From Fusibacter ferrireducens (lineage in GTDB: Bacteria; Bacillota; Clostridia; Peptostreptococcales; Acidaminobacteraceae), in the NCBI RefSeq assembly GCF_015352425.1, contig NZ_JADKNH010000001.1:465691-529690 (forward strand): a stretch of DNA of 64,000 nt. Direction: 5' to 3'. Below are positions 44,243 through 53,500 of the stretch, in pieces. Positions within the stretch are counted from its first letter, which is position 1. The number at the start of each line of letters is the position of its first letter. Below the pieces are notes generated by a model that ran no database searches, was not told the origin of the DNA, and saw only the letters and a list, made by a program, of their open reading frames with translations. The position numbers and the translations under genes were made by a program.

Positions 44243-46738
44243 TTAAATTGATTTTATGATCTGTTGCTCCTCAAAGTAAGGCGATAATAGTGATCTTGAG
44301 TGAATGCCTAATTTCTCAAAGATATTCTTAAGCTGTGTCTTGACTGTATTGGTAGAAATAAAAAGCTTAGAACTGATCTCCTTATTAGAAAGGCCCTTGG
44401 CCGCCAGTAATGCTATTTCCAGTTCTCGTTCTGTCAGTACAGGCTTATCTTCTGTAAAATATTCCCTAACAATGTGCTTTGTGGATTTTTGATACGTCTT
44501 ATAAATTCCAAGAATTTCCTCAATTTCAAGAGGATATAATCCTTGTATATGAAGTTCTTCAAGTAATGACTTTACGTAATCCGCATTTTCAACAAAAGGC
44601 ATCAATATTTTATCGGGCAATGCCATTTCTAAAGCAACTTTTAAAGCACTGAGGGCTTCAGTTTGCCTAAAAATCTGTTTATAGGCTGCAGCAAGATAAA
44701 TCTGCGTGTATATTTGTGCCAACAGATTTGGAAAAATATTGGCAAGTTTCATAAAGTGATCGGCTATGCCGATGAGTTTTAGATATTCTTCATTTATCAA
44801 AAGAACTCTTCCATAGACCAAGTTTAAATAAGGCATTGTTGGGAAGAACAAGCGTGTATTAGTTAATTCGCCTTTTGAAATCCATGCAGGAATAAGCCTT
44901 TTAACGTGGATATTCGAATAAAACTGTGCTTCACACATATCCAACGTATGCATGAAAAGATATAGATTTTTCTCGTTGACAAGAGTTCTGATCTCATTAA
45001 AGAGTGCTTGAATACGTTGGAAGTCTGCTCTCATAAAGGCCAACTTGATTTGAAGAAAGAGTGCGCAAATGATAATGCCGTTTTGCTGAATAGCACTTGC
45101 TAATTGTAATACTCTGTGAACTTCGATCTCAGCATCTTCAAAATTGCCTGTAAAATAATAGTGTTCAGCAGCCATCATATATTCGGCACCACTCCCATGT
45201 CCTTCAGTAAGTTCATAATAAAAGGGCATGGCTTTTTTTATCGTAGCCACTTCAGCGAGCAGGCTACCAGATTTTCGATGAAACATATACAATACTGAAG
45301 GTGAACCAAATGTCCAACTGGCTTTATTGTCCATGATCTCTGAAGGTTCATTTAACAATGCACATGACTTTTGATGAAATTCAGACATTTTTTCTATATC
45401 ATTGTATCCTGAGAAACTCATAATGAGATAGTACTCACCTAAAAGTTTGTTCACATATGTTTTGGGGACATCATTAACTTTTTGAAGATTTATCATAAAT
45501 TCTTGACTGGCTTTTTTAAAAAGCTCTGTCTCGTTAAAGGTAAACATTCTTCTGAGATAGATAAGCATGGCAAAGGGAAATTTTGCTTTAATCTCCAAAG
45601 GACACTTCTCCACGTATTTGATAATCAAATCCTTGTGGTCACTGTTGATGCTATGGCCTTTATCTATTTCGATGGATTTCATTAAAGATTCAAAATCACT
45701 AGCTAAATCAGAAAAGTGCATGGATAGAAGATACTGACCTTGAGTATGTGTCCACCATGATGCGGCTTTATATAATTTTCTTTTGTATTCAGGTGCTTTT
45801 TTATGGAGTTCATCTTCTAAAAAGCTTCTTAATATGCTGTGGAGATCATATTTTTTCTCTTTAGCATCATAAGTTATAAAAGCATTTTTTGAAACCAGAA
45901 GATTGATCCGTGATTCGGCGTTATCTCTTCCCCATATCTCTTGCGCTTGTTGTGCAGTAAAGCCTTCAAATATGCACATGGATAAAAGCAAATCCTTGCT
46001 TTTTTCATCCAAAGGTTTAAACACAACTTTATCCATAAGAGAATAAATATCCGTTGTATCATAGTCATTGTCTTCAGATTCAAAATTGAGCATTAATAAA
46101 TAGAGGGCACTGATCCAACCTTCGGTATAAGTATAAAGCTGAGTTGCTTTTTCGAGATTTAATGGCTTTCCACAAAGCTTAAAATAAGCTCTAATTTCCT
46201 CAGGATTAAATTCAAAGGTTTCCTTGGTTATAAACATGAGATACCCCTTGAGTTTAAATTCTTCAAGACGATTGAATTCTGTAAAGCGAACGGATAAAAT
46301 GATGGATAAATTGTAGATATCACTTTCAACTAAATAGGCTATCATTTTATCGAGAACTTCATTTTGTATAAGATGATAATCATCTAACACAAGAATGGTT
46401 TTATTCTCAAAGTTCATGGAATCTATGATGTTCAAAGAAGCCTCTAGCATTAAACTATCTGTTGGAACGCCAAGGTCTTTTAACCTGCGAGATAGTTGAA
46501 CGTCATGCTTAGAAAATAATTCAGAGAAAGTATTCCAAAAGTTCGTTAAGGAATTATCATGTATCTTTTGCCATAGAACAGTAGCATCTGTCTGAGTGAG
46601 CAATGTCTTAATAGCAGTTGTTTTGCCATATCCCATAGGGGCTTCAATAATGGTAAGTGGATAATCTACAACGCTTTTCATTGCCGAAATAATTCGATCT
46701 GAAAAATACAGACATCTTGTTTTACTTTCATTGTGCAT
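44243..46738 (-). CDS. MalT-like LuxR-family transcriptional activator (LAL/STAND)
   Basis: An 831-residue STAND-type regulator. N-terminal NTPase with Walker A in APMGYGKTTAIKTL near 35-48 and Walker B TILVLDDYHLI near 115. A middle region of about 400 residues is helical, TPR-like. The C-terminal LuxR helix-turn-helix is LTERELEIALLAAKGLSNKE and TVKTQLKNIFEKLGIHSR, near 755-815. Family members such as MalT multimerise on ATP and an inducer. AAGGAG lies 8 bases upstream of the ATG. The adjacent surface-protein operon, or the orphan small-protein genes upstream, are possible targets; none can be chosen from sequence. Confidence 0.9.
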   Translation of the reverse strand: MHNESKTRCLYFSDRIISAMKSVVDYPLTIIEAPMGYGKTTAIKTLLTQTDATVLWQKIHDNSLTNFWNTFSELFSKHDVQLSRRLKDLGVPTDSLMLEASLNIIDSMNFENKTILVLDDYHLIQNEVLDKMIAYLVESDIYNLSIILSVRFTEFNRLEEFKLKGYLMFITKETFEFNPEEIRAYFKLCGKPLNLEKATQLYTYTEGWISALYLLMLNFESEDNDYDTTDIYSLMDKVVFKPLDEKSKDLLLSMCIFEGFTAQQAQEIWGRDNAESRINLLVSKNAFITYDAKEKKYDLHSILRSFLEDELHKKAPEYKRKLYKAASWWTHTQGQYLLSMHFSDLASDFESLMKSIEIDKGHSINSDHKDLIIKYVEKCPLEIKAKFPFAMLIYLRRMFTFNETELFKKASQEFMINLQKVNDVPKTYVNKLLGEYYLIMSFSGYNDIEKMSEFHQKSCALLNEPSEIMDNKASWTFGSPSVLYMFHRKSGSLLAEVATIKKAMPFYYELTEGHGSGAEYMMAAEHYYFTGNFEDAEIEVHRVLQLASAIQQNGIIICALFLQIKLAFMRADFQRIQALFNEIRTLVNEKNLYLFMHTLDMCEAQFYSNIHVKRLIPAWISKGELTNTRLFFPTMPYLNLVYGRVLLINEEYLKLIGIADHFMKLANIFPNLLAQIYTQIYLAAAYKQIFRQTEALSALKVALEMALPDKILMPFVENADYVKSLLEELHIQGLYPLEIEEILGIYKTYQKSTKHIVREYFTEDKPVLTERELEIALLAAKGLSNKEISSKLFISTNTVKTQLKNIFEKLGIHSRSLLSPYFEEQQIIKSI

Positions 46739-46813
46739 GTGAGGGCTCCTTATATTCTAATTTACTAACATAATACTATAATTTTACATTTGGAACAATG
46801 GGACTCTATGACG

Positions 46814-46845
46814 AAAAATAGGATCTATACTTTCATATAGATCCT
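46814..46845 (-). terminator. Intrinsic terminator
   Basis: AGGATCTATA and TATAGATCCT form a 10-bp stem with a 6-base loop, followed on the minus strand by a short T run (ATTTTTC). It ends the transcript of the 118-residue orphan gene. Confidence 0.8.
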
Positions 46846-46876
46846 GCTTCTAAACATTAGATTTTATATTTTTACT

Positions 46877-47233
46877 TTACAAATAGTTTGCGAGGCTCAT
46901 AGTTCTATTTGCAAGGTGAATTTCCTCGAGCGCCTTTTCATACTCTGTTTTTGTATGAGCTGTATCATTTGAATTTATGTATTCACTTAATGCAGCACCT
47001 GCTTTAGAATCTAAAGGGATTTCTTGAAGAACTTCTCTGGATTTATCTTTTCCAACTTTAGAGAGAATAAGCGTATCCTTATCTTTTTTTAAAACCAGAT
47101 CGTTACCAAGACTGATTTCATTGTTTTTGTTTTTGTCAGTTGTATCATGTGTAGATTCAGTTGCCTTCTTATAATACTTACTATTTTGCATTTGCAACAT
47201 ACCATCATTCTGCATTTGCGTTGTGATTCTCAT
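46877..47233 (-). CDS. Orphan small protein under a sigma-D-type promoter
   Basis: A 118-residue, hydrophilic protein. The N-terminus is MRITTQMQNDGMLQMQNSKY, with a repeated MQN; the middle is rich in K, D, T and N; the end is helical (EYEKALEEIHLANRTMSLAN). No membrane segment or signal. The ATG at 47233 has AAAGGA 10 bases upstream. The promoter at 47260-47286 matches the flagellar sigma factor consensus, and an MRIT/MRV start is common in flagellar hook-filament proteins, so a motility-linked role is possible. I do not recognise the family. Single gene with its own terminator. Confidence 0.68.
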   Translation of the reverse strand: MRITTQMQNDGMLQMQNSKYYKKATESTHDTTDKNKNNEISLGNDLVLKKDKDTLILSKVGKDKSREVLQEIPLDSKAGAALSEYINSNDTAHTKTEYEKALEEIHLANRTMSLANYL

Positions 47234-47259
47234 GATATCACCGTCCTTTCCTGATAGGT

Positions 47260-47286
47260 ATATCGGCATAAATTTGTACAAGATTA
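47260..47286 (-). promoter_or_regulatory. Sigma-D (FliA/sigma-28)-type promoter
   Basis: On the minus strand TAAT (47286-47283) and GCCGATAT (47267-47260) are separated by 15 bases. The consensus is TAAA-N15-GCCGATAA, so 10 of 12 positions match, with one mismatch in each box. The start site would be about 20 bases ahead of the ATG at 47233. Confidence 0.6.
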
Positions 47287-47356
47287 GTGAAAAAATAAAA
47301 AAAATTATAAATTACATAATTCTCTTCAGTTTTCAACGTTGTTCATATAGATTTAT

Positions 47357-47671
47357 CTAGAAAAAAAACGCTGTGACTTTTCTGACTAGCAGATAAGGCA
47401 AATAAGAGATCAGTCCCCAAATCAATCCGTTAAAAGCCATTCCAAAGGGAATGCCAACACATATGAATAGGAAGGCTTGAATGTTTTCTAATTCATAGTT
47501 ATTCACTTGTATGCTGATGTGACTGTTCAAAATGCCACGCAATAGAACAAAAATAGCAATAAGGATGCCAACGATTAACCAAACACGTATGGCACCCTTT
47601 AAATAGTCTCGGAAGCTTTGGTTATCCAAATTAAATTCTTTAGTTTCAATGTCCACTTCATTTGAATTCAT
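47357..47671 (-). CDS. Small orphan membrane protein
   Basis: A 104-residue protein with a soluble N-terminus of about 24 residues and two to three hydrophobic segments (about 30-48, 66-100). Not recognised. It follows the second zinc-ribbon protein by 20 bases and is the last gene of a four-gene minus-strand operon; AGGAGGG precedes its ATG. Confidence 0.7.
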   Translation of the reverse strand: MNSNEVDIETKEFNLDNQSFRDYLKGAIRVWLIVGILIAIFVLLRGILNSHISIQVNNYELENIQAFLFICVGIPFGMAFNGLIWGLISYLPYLLVRKVTAFFF

Positions 47672-47691
47672 AATGATTTACCCTCCTCTTA

Positions 47692-48042
47692 TTATCTTAG
47701 ACGTAGTTCGCAATCTGGACATTCTATATCATTTGTAGTAACACTACAGCCACACGCAGGGCAATTATAAGCTTTTAAGATCTCTGGTTCAACTATGAAT
47801 ACTTCCTGTAAATCACTTAATTCTAGATCATCAATTTCAATTACTTTAACTGTTGTTTTATCTAGAAACAAGAGTTCGCCTTCTGCATCACATACTACAA
47901 CAATTTCTTCTCGCCCCTCTTCTTCTTTTGGGAAATAATTACCACCTATAAAATCGGGTCTACTTGATTTAAAGCGGCCTAATCCTGTTCCGAGTAGTAC
48001 ATACTTGCTTAATGTCTTTTTATGTAGAACTATAATTGCCAT
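47692..48042 (-). CDS. Zinc-ribbon protein of unknown function, copy 2 of a tandem pair
   Basis: A 116-residue protein. Residues 1-75 form a beta-rich domain (YVLLGTGLGRFKSSRPDF; EGREEIVVVCDAEGELLFLD); the C-terminus is a zinc ribbon with CPACGCS and CPDCELRLR (four cysteines). It is paralogous along its whole length to the preceding gene, sharing about half of its residues by eye. GAGGAG precedes the ATG. No family name is known to me. It may be a small nucleic-acid or protein-binding factor, but nothing proves this. Confidence 0.72.
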   Translation of the reverse strand: MAIIVLHKKTLSKYVLLGTGLGRFKSSRPDFIGGNYFPKEEEGREEIVVVCDAEGELLFLDKTTVKVIEIDDLELSDLQEVFIVEPEILKAYNCPACGCSVTTNDIECPDCELRLR

Positions 48043-48052
48043 GAAAGTCTCC

Positions 48053-48412
48053 TCATTTTAATCTCAAAGCACAATAGTTGCATTCATCATCGTATATGGT
48101 TACATCCCCACCACATCCAGGACATTTGTAGTAATTCGAATCTGTATCCACGCTCAATTTTGATTTGGAAAGACCGGTGATCTCATTTATTTTTTTACCA
48201 TCAACTTCAATTACTTTAAGCTCGGCTCTGTCAATAAATATGATTTCGCCTTCAATATCACAGACGGAAATTACCTCTTCTCTTCCTTCTTCAACGACGG
48301 GATTAAGATTGCCCGCAAAAACACCTGGTCTACTTGATCTAAACATACCTAATCCAGCACCGAGTAATATGTACTTTTCACGCGTGATCCTATGTTCTAA
48401 AATAATTGCCAT
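48053..48412 (-). CDS. Zinc-ribbon protein of unknown function, copy 1 of a tandem pair
   Basis: A 119-residue protein with the same plan as its downstream paralogue: beta domain (YILLGAGLGMFRSSRPGVF; EGREEVISVCDIEGEIIFID) and a zinc ribbon with CPGCGGD and CNYCALRLK. The ATG at 48412 has GGAGG 7 bases upstream; an in-frame extension overlapping the previous gene is not used. Ten bases separate it from the second copy. Tandem duplication is the simplest origin. Confidence 0.72.
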   Translation of the reverse strand: MAIILEHRITREKYILLGAGLGMFRSSRPGVFAGNLNPVVEEGREEVISVCDIEGEIIFIDRAELKVIEVDGKKINEITGLSKSKLSVDTDSNYYKCPGCGGDVTIYDDECNYCALRLK

Positions 48413-48431
48413 GTTTTTCCTCCATAATATA

Positions 48432-48689
48432 TCACATTCCAAAAATGTTTTTAATTACTGCAAACTCAATAAAAACACATAAGCCACAAAGCACGAGAAA
48501 AGAGCCAATGCGCATTTCACTGACACGATCTTTAAAATATTCACCTCTAAAAAGTGAAAAAAGATCGGGTGTAAAATAGTATCTGAGACATTCCCAGAAG
48601 TCATCTGTTGTGTCAAACATCAAGCTGAAAAAAAACTTGTAGAGCGGATAATTTGCAATGATTAAAATAATGAGTAAAACTGCTGTCAT
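48432..48689 (-). CDS. Small orphan membrane protein
   Basis: An 85-residue protein with two hydrophobic segments (about 2-20 and 60-80) and a soluble loop between (FDTTDDFWECLRYYFTPDLF). AAAGGAG precedes the ATG by 8 bases. It is the first gene of the four-gene operon with the zinc-ribbon pair. Upstream, inverted arms TTTCTAAA and TTTAGAAA (48709-48716, 48740-48747) flank a minus-strand TATAAT, a possible operator-promoter. Confidence 0.68.
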   Translation of the reverse strand: MTAVLLIILIIANYPLYKFFFSLMFDTTDDFWECLRYYFTPDLFSLFRGEYFKDRVSEMRIGSFLVLCGLCVFIEFAVIKNIFGM

Positions 48690-48847
48690 ATGATATTCTC
48701 CTTTTAGATTTCTAAATTCATTATAACGTAATCTAGAGTTTTAGAAATTAAAAAAGTATTATGAATACATAAAAAGATGGTAATCCCATTGATTGATGCC
48801 TTTATCATGTAGATGAAGGGTTACGTTCTCCTATGGTCTAGAAGCTA

Positions 48848-48892
48848 TCTATACCTATAAAAAAACGTGATCTTATATTTATAGGTACGGAT
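48848..48892 (-). terminator. Hairpin after the beta-lactamase-like gene
   Basis: TACCTATAAA (48852-48861) pairs with TTTATAGGTA (48878-48887), and flanking TATC/GATA extend it. On the minus strand there is no T run past the stem, so terminator function is only probable. It lies 37 bases downstream of the beta-lactamase-like gene. Otherwise the 239-base gap 48690-48928 shows nothing. Confidence 0.45.
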
Positions 48893-48928
48893 AACTTGAC
48901 TTTATGTTTGATTAGAGCATACGTTAAA

Positions 48929-50308
48929 TTAGAGTTTACGCTTGATAATTCGAGAACCAGAATAAATGGCTGTTGCTCTTCCCTGAGCATCTCGTAAAAT
49001 AGGTGTATAGCTTGCAAGTATTTTATTGTGAACCCATACGGCATGCTCATCTATTATGGTGACTTTAAGGCGTTCTTCTCCAGAAAACCAAGCGATGCCT
49101 GTCACATCATCTTTAATCTCTATGTGTGCGCCTTCATCACTTTCATATATGCCAAGCGTGTTTTCGATGATATTGCGAGGCCATTCAGAACCAATGATAT
49201 CCATTTGTTGCCAATCAGGTTTTTGATCATTTAAGAGCTTTATCCCAGCAATGCCAATGGAAGATACAGGCACATTGCTCGTATTGCAGAGTATGACAAG
49301 CCCCTTTTGAGTGGCTTTTGTAAAGACAAAGTAACTGGAAACGCCTGTGAGGCCCCCGCTGTGTCCAGCGTATTCAATTTCACCGATTTTACCAGAAACA
49401 AGTCCATAACCATAGCCTTCAAAGGGTTTATACGCCACTCTAGGGATGGTCATGCTATGAATGGCATCTTTAGACAAGAGTGTCTTTTCATTGCACTTGC
49501 CATCATTGAGATAAAGACGTGTATAGGTCATCATATCGTTAAGCGTTGACTTAAGCGCCCCACCACCGAGGAGGACAAAGCCCATATCCTCATAATCATC
49601 AGTGACATTCATATGATCGATCACTTTTTCGTAAAGCTTGGTGATGTTTTTTTCCTTATGGGTTCTATTAAACTCAAAGAATGTATTTGTCAGATTTAAA
49701 GGCTTCAATATATGTTTTTCCATGTAGTCTGTGTAATGCTTTTCGCCACCATAACGGTGCACAAGTTCTGTTAAAAGACCGAAGCTAAAATTGCTATAAC
49801 TGTGGTGCTGGCCAGGTGTGCCGTTGAAATCCTTCATTTCGTTAATACGCTTTACAACCATCTCAATGCCTTTAGATGCAAGTGTGCTATTTTTACTCAG
49901 CTCTACGGTTTCTGCCAATCCCAGTGCTTTTGCCGCATCTTTCATTAGAAAACGCTCTTGTGGGTAAAATCCACCTGCATGGCTTAAAAGCTGGGCTACA
50001 GTTGGTATATGGCCTTCTGGGAGCTTTATAGAGTCAATATAAGTTGTGATAGGCATGTTGAGATCAAGGATGCCCTTTTCCACCAGTTGAAGGATGGCAA
50101 TTACGGTATATGATTTTGTAATAGATGCGATACCGAATATGGTATTTCTATTTATAGGTAAGTTGTTTTCAACATCTCGATAACCTTGATAATACTCATA
50201 TAGGACTGAATTTTGATCAAATCCAATGATGCCAATGCCTTGTCCTTCAAAGGTTTTCATGATTTCATTTACAAAAGATTCAAATTGGTTTATGTTTTCT
50301 TTTTTCAT
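48929..50308 (-). CDS. Serine hydrolase, beta-lactamase/penicillin-binding-protein-like
   Basis: A 459-residue class C beta-lactamase fold (Pfam Beta-lactamase) protein. The SxxK nucleophile is in GIASITKSYT near 60, the Y-x-N element is YSNFSF near 168, and HSGGLTG near 318 stands for the KTG triad. No signal peptide is seen, so it is probably cytoplasmic. A C-terminal domain of about 100 residues follows. Such proteins are mostly esterases, D-aminopeptidases or peptidases rather than drug-resistance enzymes. AGGAGG is about 11 bases from the ATG. Confidence 0.88.
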   Translation of the reverse strand: MKKENINQFESFVNEIMKTFEGQGIGIIGFDQNSVLYEYYQGYRDVENNLPINRNTIFGIASITKSYTVIAILQLVEKGILDLNMPITTYIDSIKLPEGHIPTVAQLLSHAGGFYPQERFLMKDAAKALGLAETVELSKNSTLASKGIEMVVKRINEMKDFNGTPGQHHSYSNFSFGLLTELVHRYGGEKHYTDYMEKHILKPLNLTNTFFEFNRTHKEKNITKLYEKVIDHMNVTDDYEDMGFVLLGGGALKSTLNDMMTYTRLYLNDGKCNEKTLLSKDAIHSMTIPRVAYKPFEGYGYGLVSGKIGEIEYAGHSGGLTGVSSYFVFTKATQKGLVILCNTSNVPVSSIGIAGIKLLNDQKPDWQQMDIIGSEWPRNIIENTLGIYESDEGAHIEIKDDVTGIAWFSGEERLKVTIIDEHAVWVHNKILASYTPILRDAQGRATAIYSGSRIIKRKL

Positions 50309-50416
50309 TATGTTTTGTCCTCCTGATACGTTAATTCTATCATAACGGATTAGAGATAAAAGTCAATCTTCTAGAGATTGGCTCAAATCTTGAAGTTTGA
50401 ACATGTGGAAGTCTTT

Positions 50417-50537
50417 AAAAAAAGAATCCCCCTCTCAAATTCTGGTTCATTGATATGCGCCCTTCATAGGTAAACAGTTTTTTATTTTAACGGTCTACAT
50501 AGAAAGACGCATATCTTCATTGGGAGGGGGAATTTCA
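50417..50537 (-). terminator. Long composite hairpin terminator of the glycosidase operon
   Basis: On the minus strand a roughly 120-base imperfect hairpin runs from GAAATTCCCCCTCCCAA to GAGAGGGGGATTCTTTTTTT. The outer stem pairs CCCCCTC with GAGGGGG; a middle stem pairs GATATGCGTC with GGCGCATATC. It ends in a T7 run. It sits directly after the GH31 gene, so it terminates the operon. Its length is unusual and invites an RNA or element origin. Confidence 0.78.
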
Positions 50538-50546
50538 ATTGAAAGG

Positions 50547-53500
50547 TTAGATTTCAATGAGACTTATGTGATCAGTTTCAAATGTTAATAATTGAGTGGT
50601 TCTAATGACGCCATTTATGCTTACTTTGTCTATTTTTCCGTCGAAGATTAAATAAATGGGGTTTAGATTAGACTCAATTTCAATTTCAATCTCAAATTCA
50701 AGTGATGTGCTCTTTTTTACCTTGATGCTGATTTCAGTATTCAAATCATCTTCGAAATAATAAACGGTTTCAGGTACGCCAAAAATTCTAAAACACAAAT
50801 GCTTATACGCATTCAGTTCATTAGAGATAGAATCGCCCCATTTGAAGTTTTCCCCCAGATTAAGCGGTATGATCGTATTTGCTTTGACGTAAACCGGAAT
50901 TTCATCTAAAGATGCTGATACGATAACGTTTTTTGGTCCATTCATCACCTTTCCTGTAAAGAAGTTGATCCATTCACCTTTTGGGAAATAGACATTTCTT
51001 TCATTTTCTCCTTCATTTATGATGGGTGCAATCATGAGCTGATCACCAAACATATATTGATCCCAGATTTCATGGGTATTAGGATCTGATTCAAAATCGA
51101 CAATCATAGCGCGCATAAGAGGCAGTCCTGTTCTCGATGCTTTTAAAGCTTCTCTATAAATATATGGAATCAAGTTCATCCTTAAATTTGCGTAGTAGCG
51201 ATAAGCGGTTATGGCACGCATATCTCCAGATCGATCATAGATGTTCCATGGAGTTCGATCTTGGTTGTGCTCTCCTTTGCTCTCTGCATGGTATTGCATT
51301 ATTGGGCAGAATGTTGCCATTTGAGTGGCTCTGACAAAGAGTTCAGCTGTGGGCACATCACCACTAAACCCTGCCAAATCCCATCCCCAAAATGGCAGTC
51401 CTGAAATGCCAGAGGACAAACCTGCGAGAATGCTTCTCTTAAAGGCATCAAAATTAGAGCGTTCATCACCTGCCCAATGTGCAGGAAATTGATTTGCACC
51501 ACGATAGCCTGCTCTTGAGAACGTAATACCGTTATTTTGTTGAGCAAATTTATAGTAAGCGCCTATATAGTCGTTTGGATAGGCATTTCGCATTTCATGT
51601 CCTGTTCTGCCATCGTGAAATTTAAGGTCTCTACCGAATACGAATTCACCGCCATCTGTTTTAAACCCATCCACCCCGAGATCATCTATGAGATATTGTC
51701 TTTTCTTAAACCACCAGTTCACGGCTTCTTGATTTGAAAAATCCATGAGTAGACTGTCTTTGAACCAGCCCTCAGGAATTCTATAAGGCGTTCCATCCGC
51801 ATTTAATACCCCAAAACCTTTTTCAATGAAGTACTGCTCATCAGCTTCTTTTTGAAGATGATGAAGGCTTGAAATTTGTTTTATGATGGGGATTTGCCAT
51901 AAGATACATTTGAGGTTATGATCGTGCAAGTGCTTCACCAACCCCTTTGGATCAGGCCATCTGCCCCAAGTTGGGAATTTGAAATCATCGTATTTATGGT
52001 GATTTTCTCCTGGTGTTTCTTTGTAGGTTGCATCGTTAAAGAGATAAAAAGTCGCTTCATCACTCCATGCTTCAATGACCAAGACGGTTGCGGGGATGTC
52101 AAGTTCCATGGTTTTTAAAACTTGCTTTCTAACTTCTGCATCGCTATCCCAGTTGTTACTGGACATCCATGGGCCAAACGCCCATTTGGGAAGCATCACA
52201 GGATAACCTGATAACCTTGCATTTTCTTCTATGACAGCTTTGATATCTCCTGGAATGACTTTTAAAGACATCACGTCTGATTCTACTTCTATAGAATATT
52301 CAGTTGGATTCTCTTCTGCCATATTAAATGCAGAATAAGCAGTGGTATCGAGAAGCATGCCATAACCGCGATCGCTTGTGAAAAATGGCATTGGGATATA
52401 GGTTCTGAGCCCTTGTTCTTTGTATTGATTATAGACGAAGTTATCTGGTGTATGCCCTGATTGATTGAGGGCATTATACCGTTCTCCAAAGCCGTAGAAT
52501 TTTTCACCGCGATTTTGAAATGTACATGTGAATGTTCTAATTTGCTCGTGATCTTGAGTGAATTTTAACCAGTTGGCATCAGTGGCTGTAAAGAGGTTGC
52601 GTTCTGATTGAAAGTATGAGATGGCATGGGTTGCTAACGGATACTCAAGTTTATAATCCCCATTTTCAAGTGTCAGTACTTGGCTATCTGAAGGCTTTGT
52701 CCACTTTGTAGATATGCGTTCTTCTTCGCTAAGGGCATTTACAGCCACACTTAAAACGCCGTGAGCATCTATTTGAAATTTGAGTATTAAGTCATTTGTT
52801 ATTAAGGTCATAGTTTCTTGTATGACATCATATGTTTCTGAATCTAACGATTTATCATCTGATAAGTTCGCGTCCTGTGTGTTGGTATAACTGACGCCCA
52901 CCACTTTTCCAAGTACGCCTATCTTTGAGACTTCAAATTCAAAGAGACTTGTTTGGATATCAGGCGTATTTTCAAATTGAAAATGATACTCTACAGTTTC
53001 TCTAGCATTAAAAGGCCCCGCCTTAAATTGCCAATATTTTTCCGCTACAATTTGACCTGTAATGGTTTTATTGTTGCAGCGCATTATGACGGGATCATCG
53101 GCGCTTATTGGGAAGGAGATCACCTTAAAAGTGACTGGCTCCCCTGCTTTAACAAGTTTCGGGAAACGCTCATCATCACCGGGTTCATATCGATTATCGT
53201 TGCCATAGGGTGTGTGTAATATGAATCTTTCATTGACGGCTTCGAGTTTTCCAAAAATAAGTTGGTATAGGGCGTCTTGATTTGTGGTCTGCTTGAGGAT
53301 ATCTCGTGTGATGTGATGCGTGCCCTGCTCCAAGTAATACCAAGCCAAAAGCAACGCATCTGTTTCGCTAAGCAACCCATCGTACATTTGCTTTTGAATG
53401 TGCTTTACGGCTTCAACGAAGACTAAATCTTCGGGTTCAAATAGACCAAATGGGATGCAAACCAAAAGCATTTCGGGTTTTGTCTGCGTTTTTTCAAGAT

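Noticed and set aside
44243..46738. Possible AAA/NLR-type defence ATPase
   Set aside because: The STAND NTPase with a C-terminal LuxR helix-turn-helix is the ordinary MalT-like activator architecture, and no effector domain or partner gene is present.
48929..50308. Beta-lactam resistance gene
   Set aside because: It has the fold and SxxK motif but no signal peptide, and carries a C-terminal extension typical of esterase/peptidase relatives, so no resistance is claimed.
50380..50400. GGCTCAAATCTTG, matching part of the 102-bp repeat
   Set aside because: Only 13 bases match and nothing else of the unit is nearby; this could be chance.
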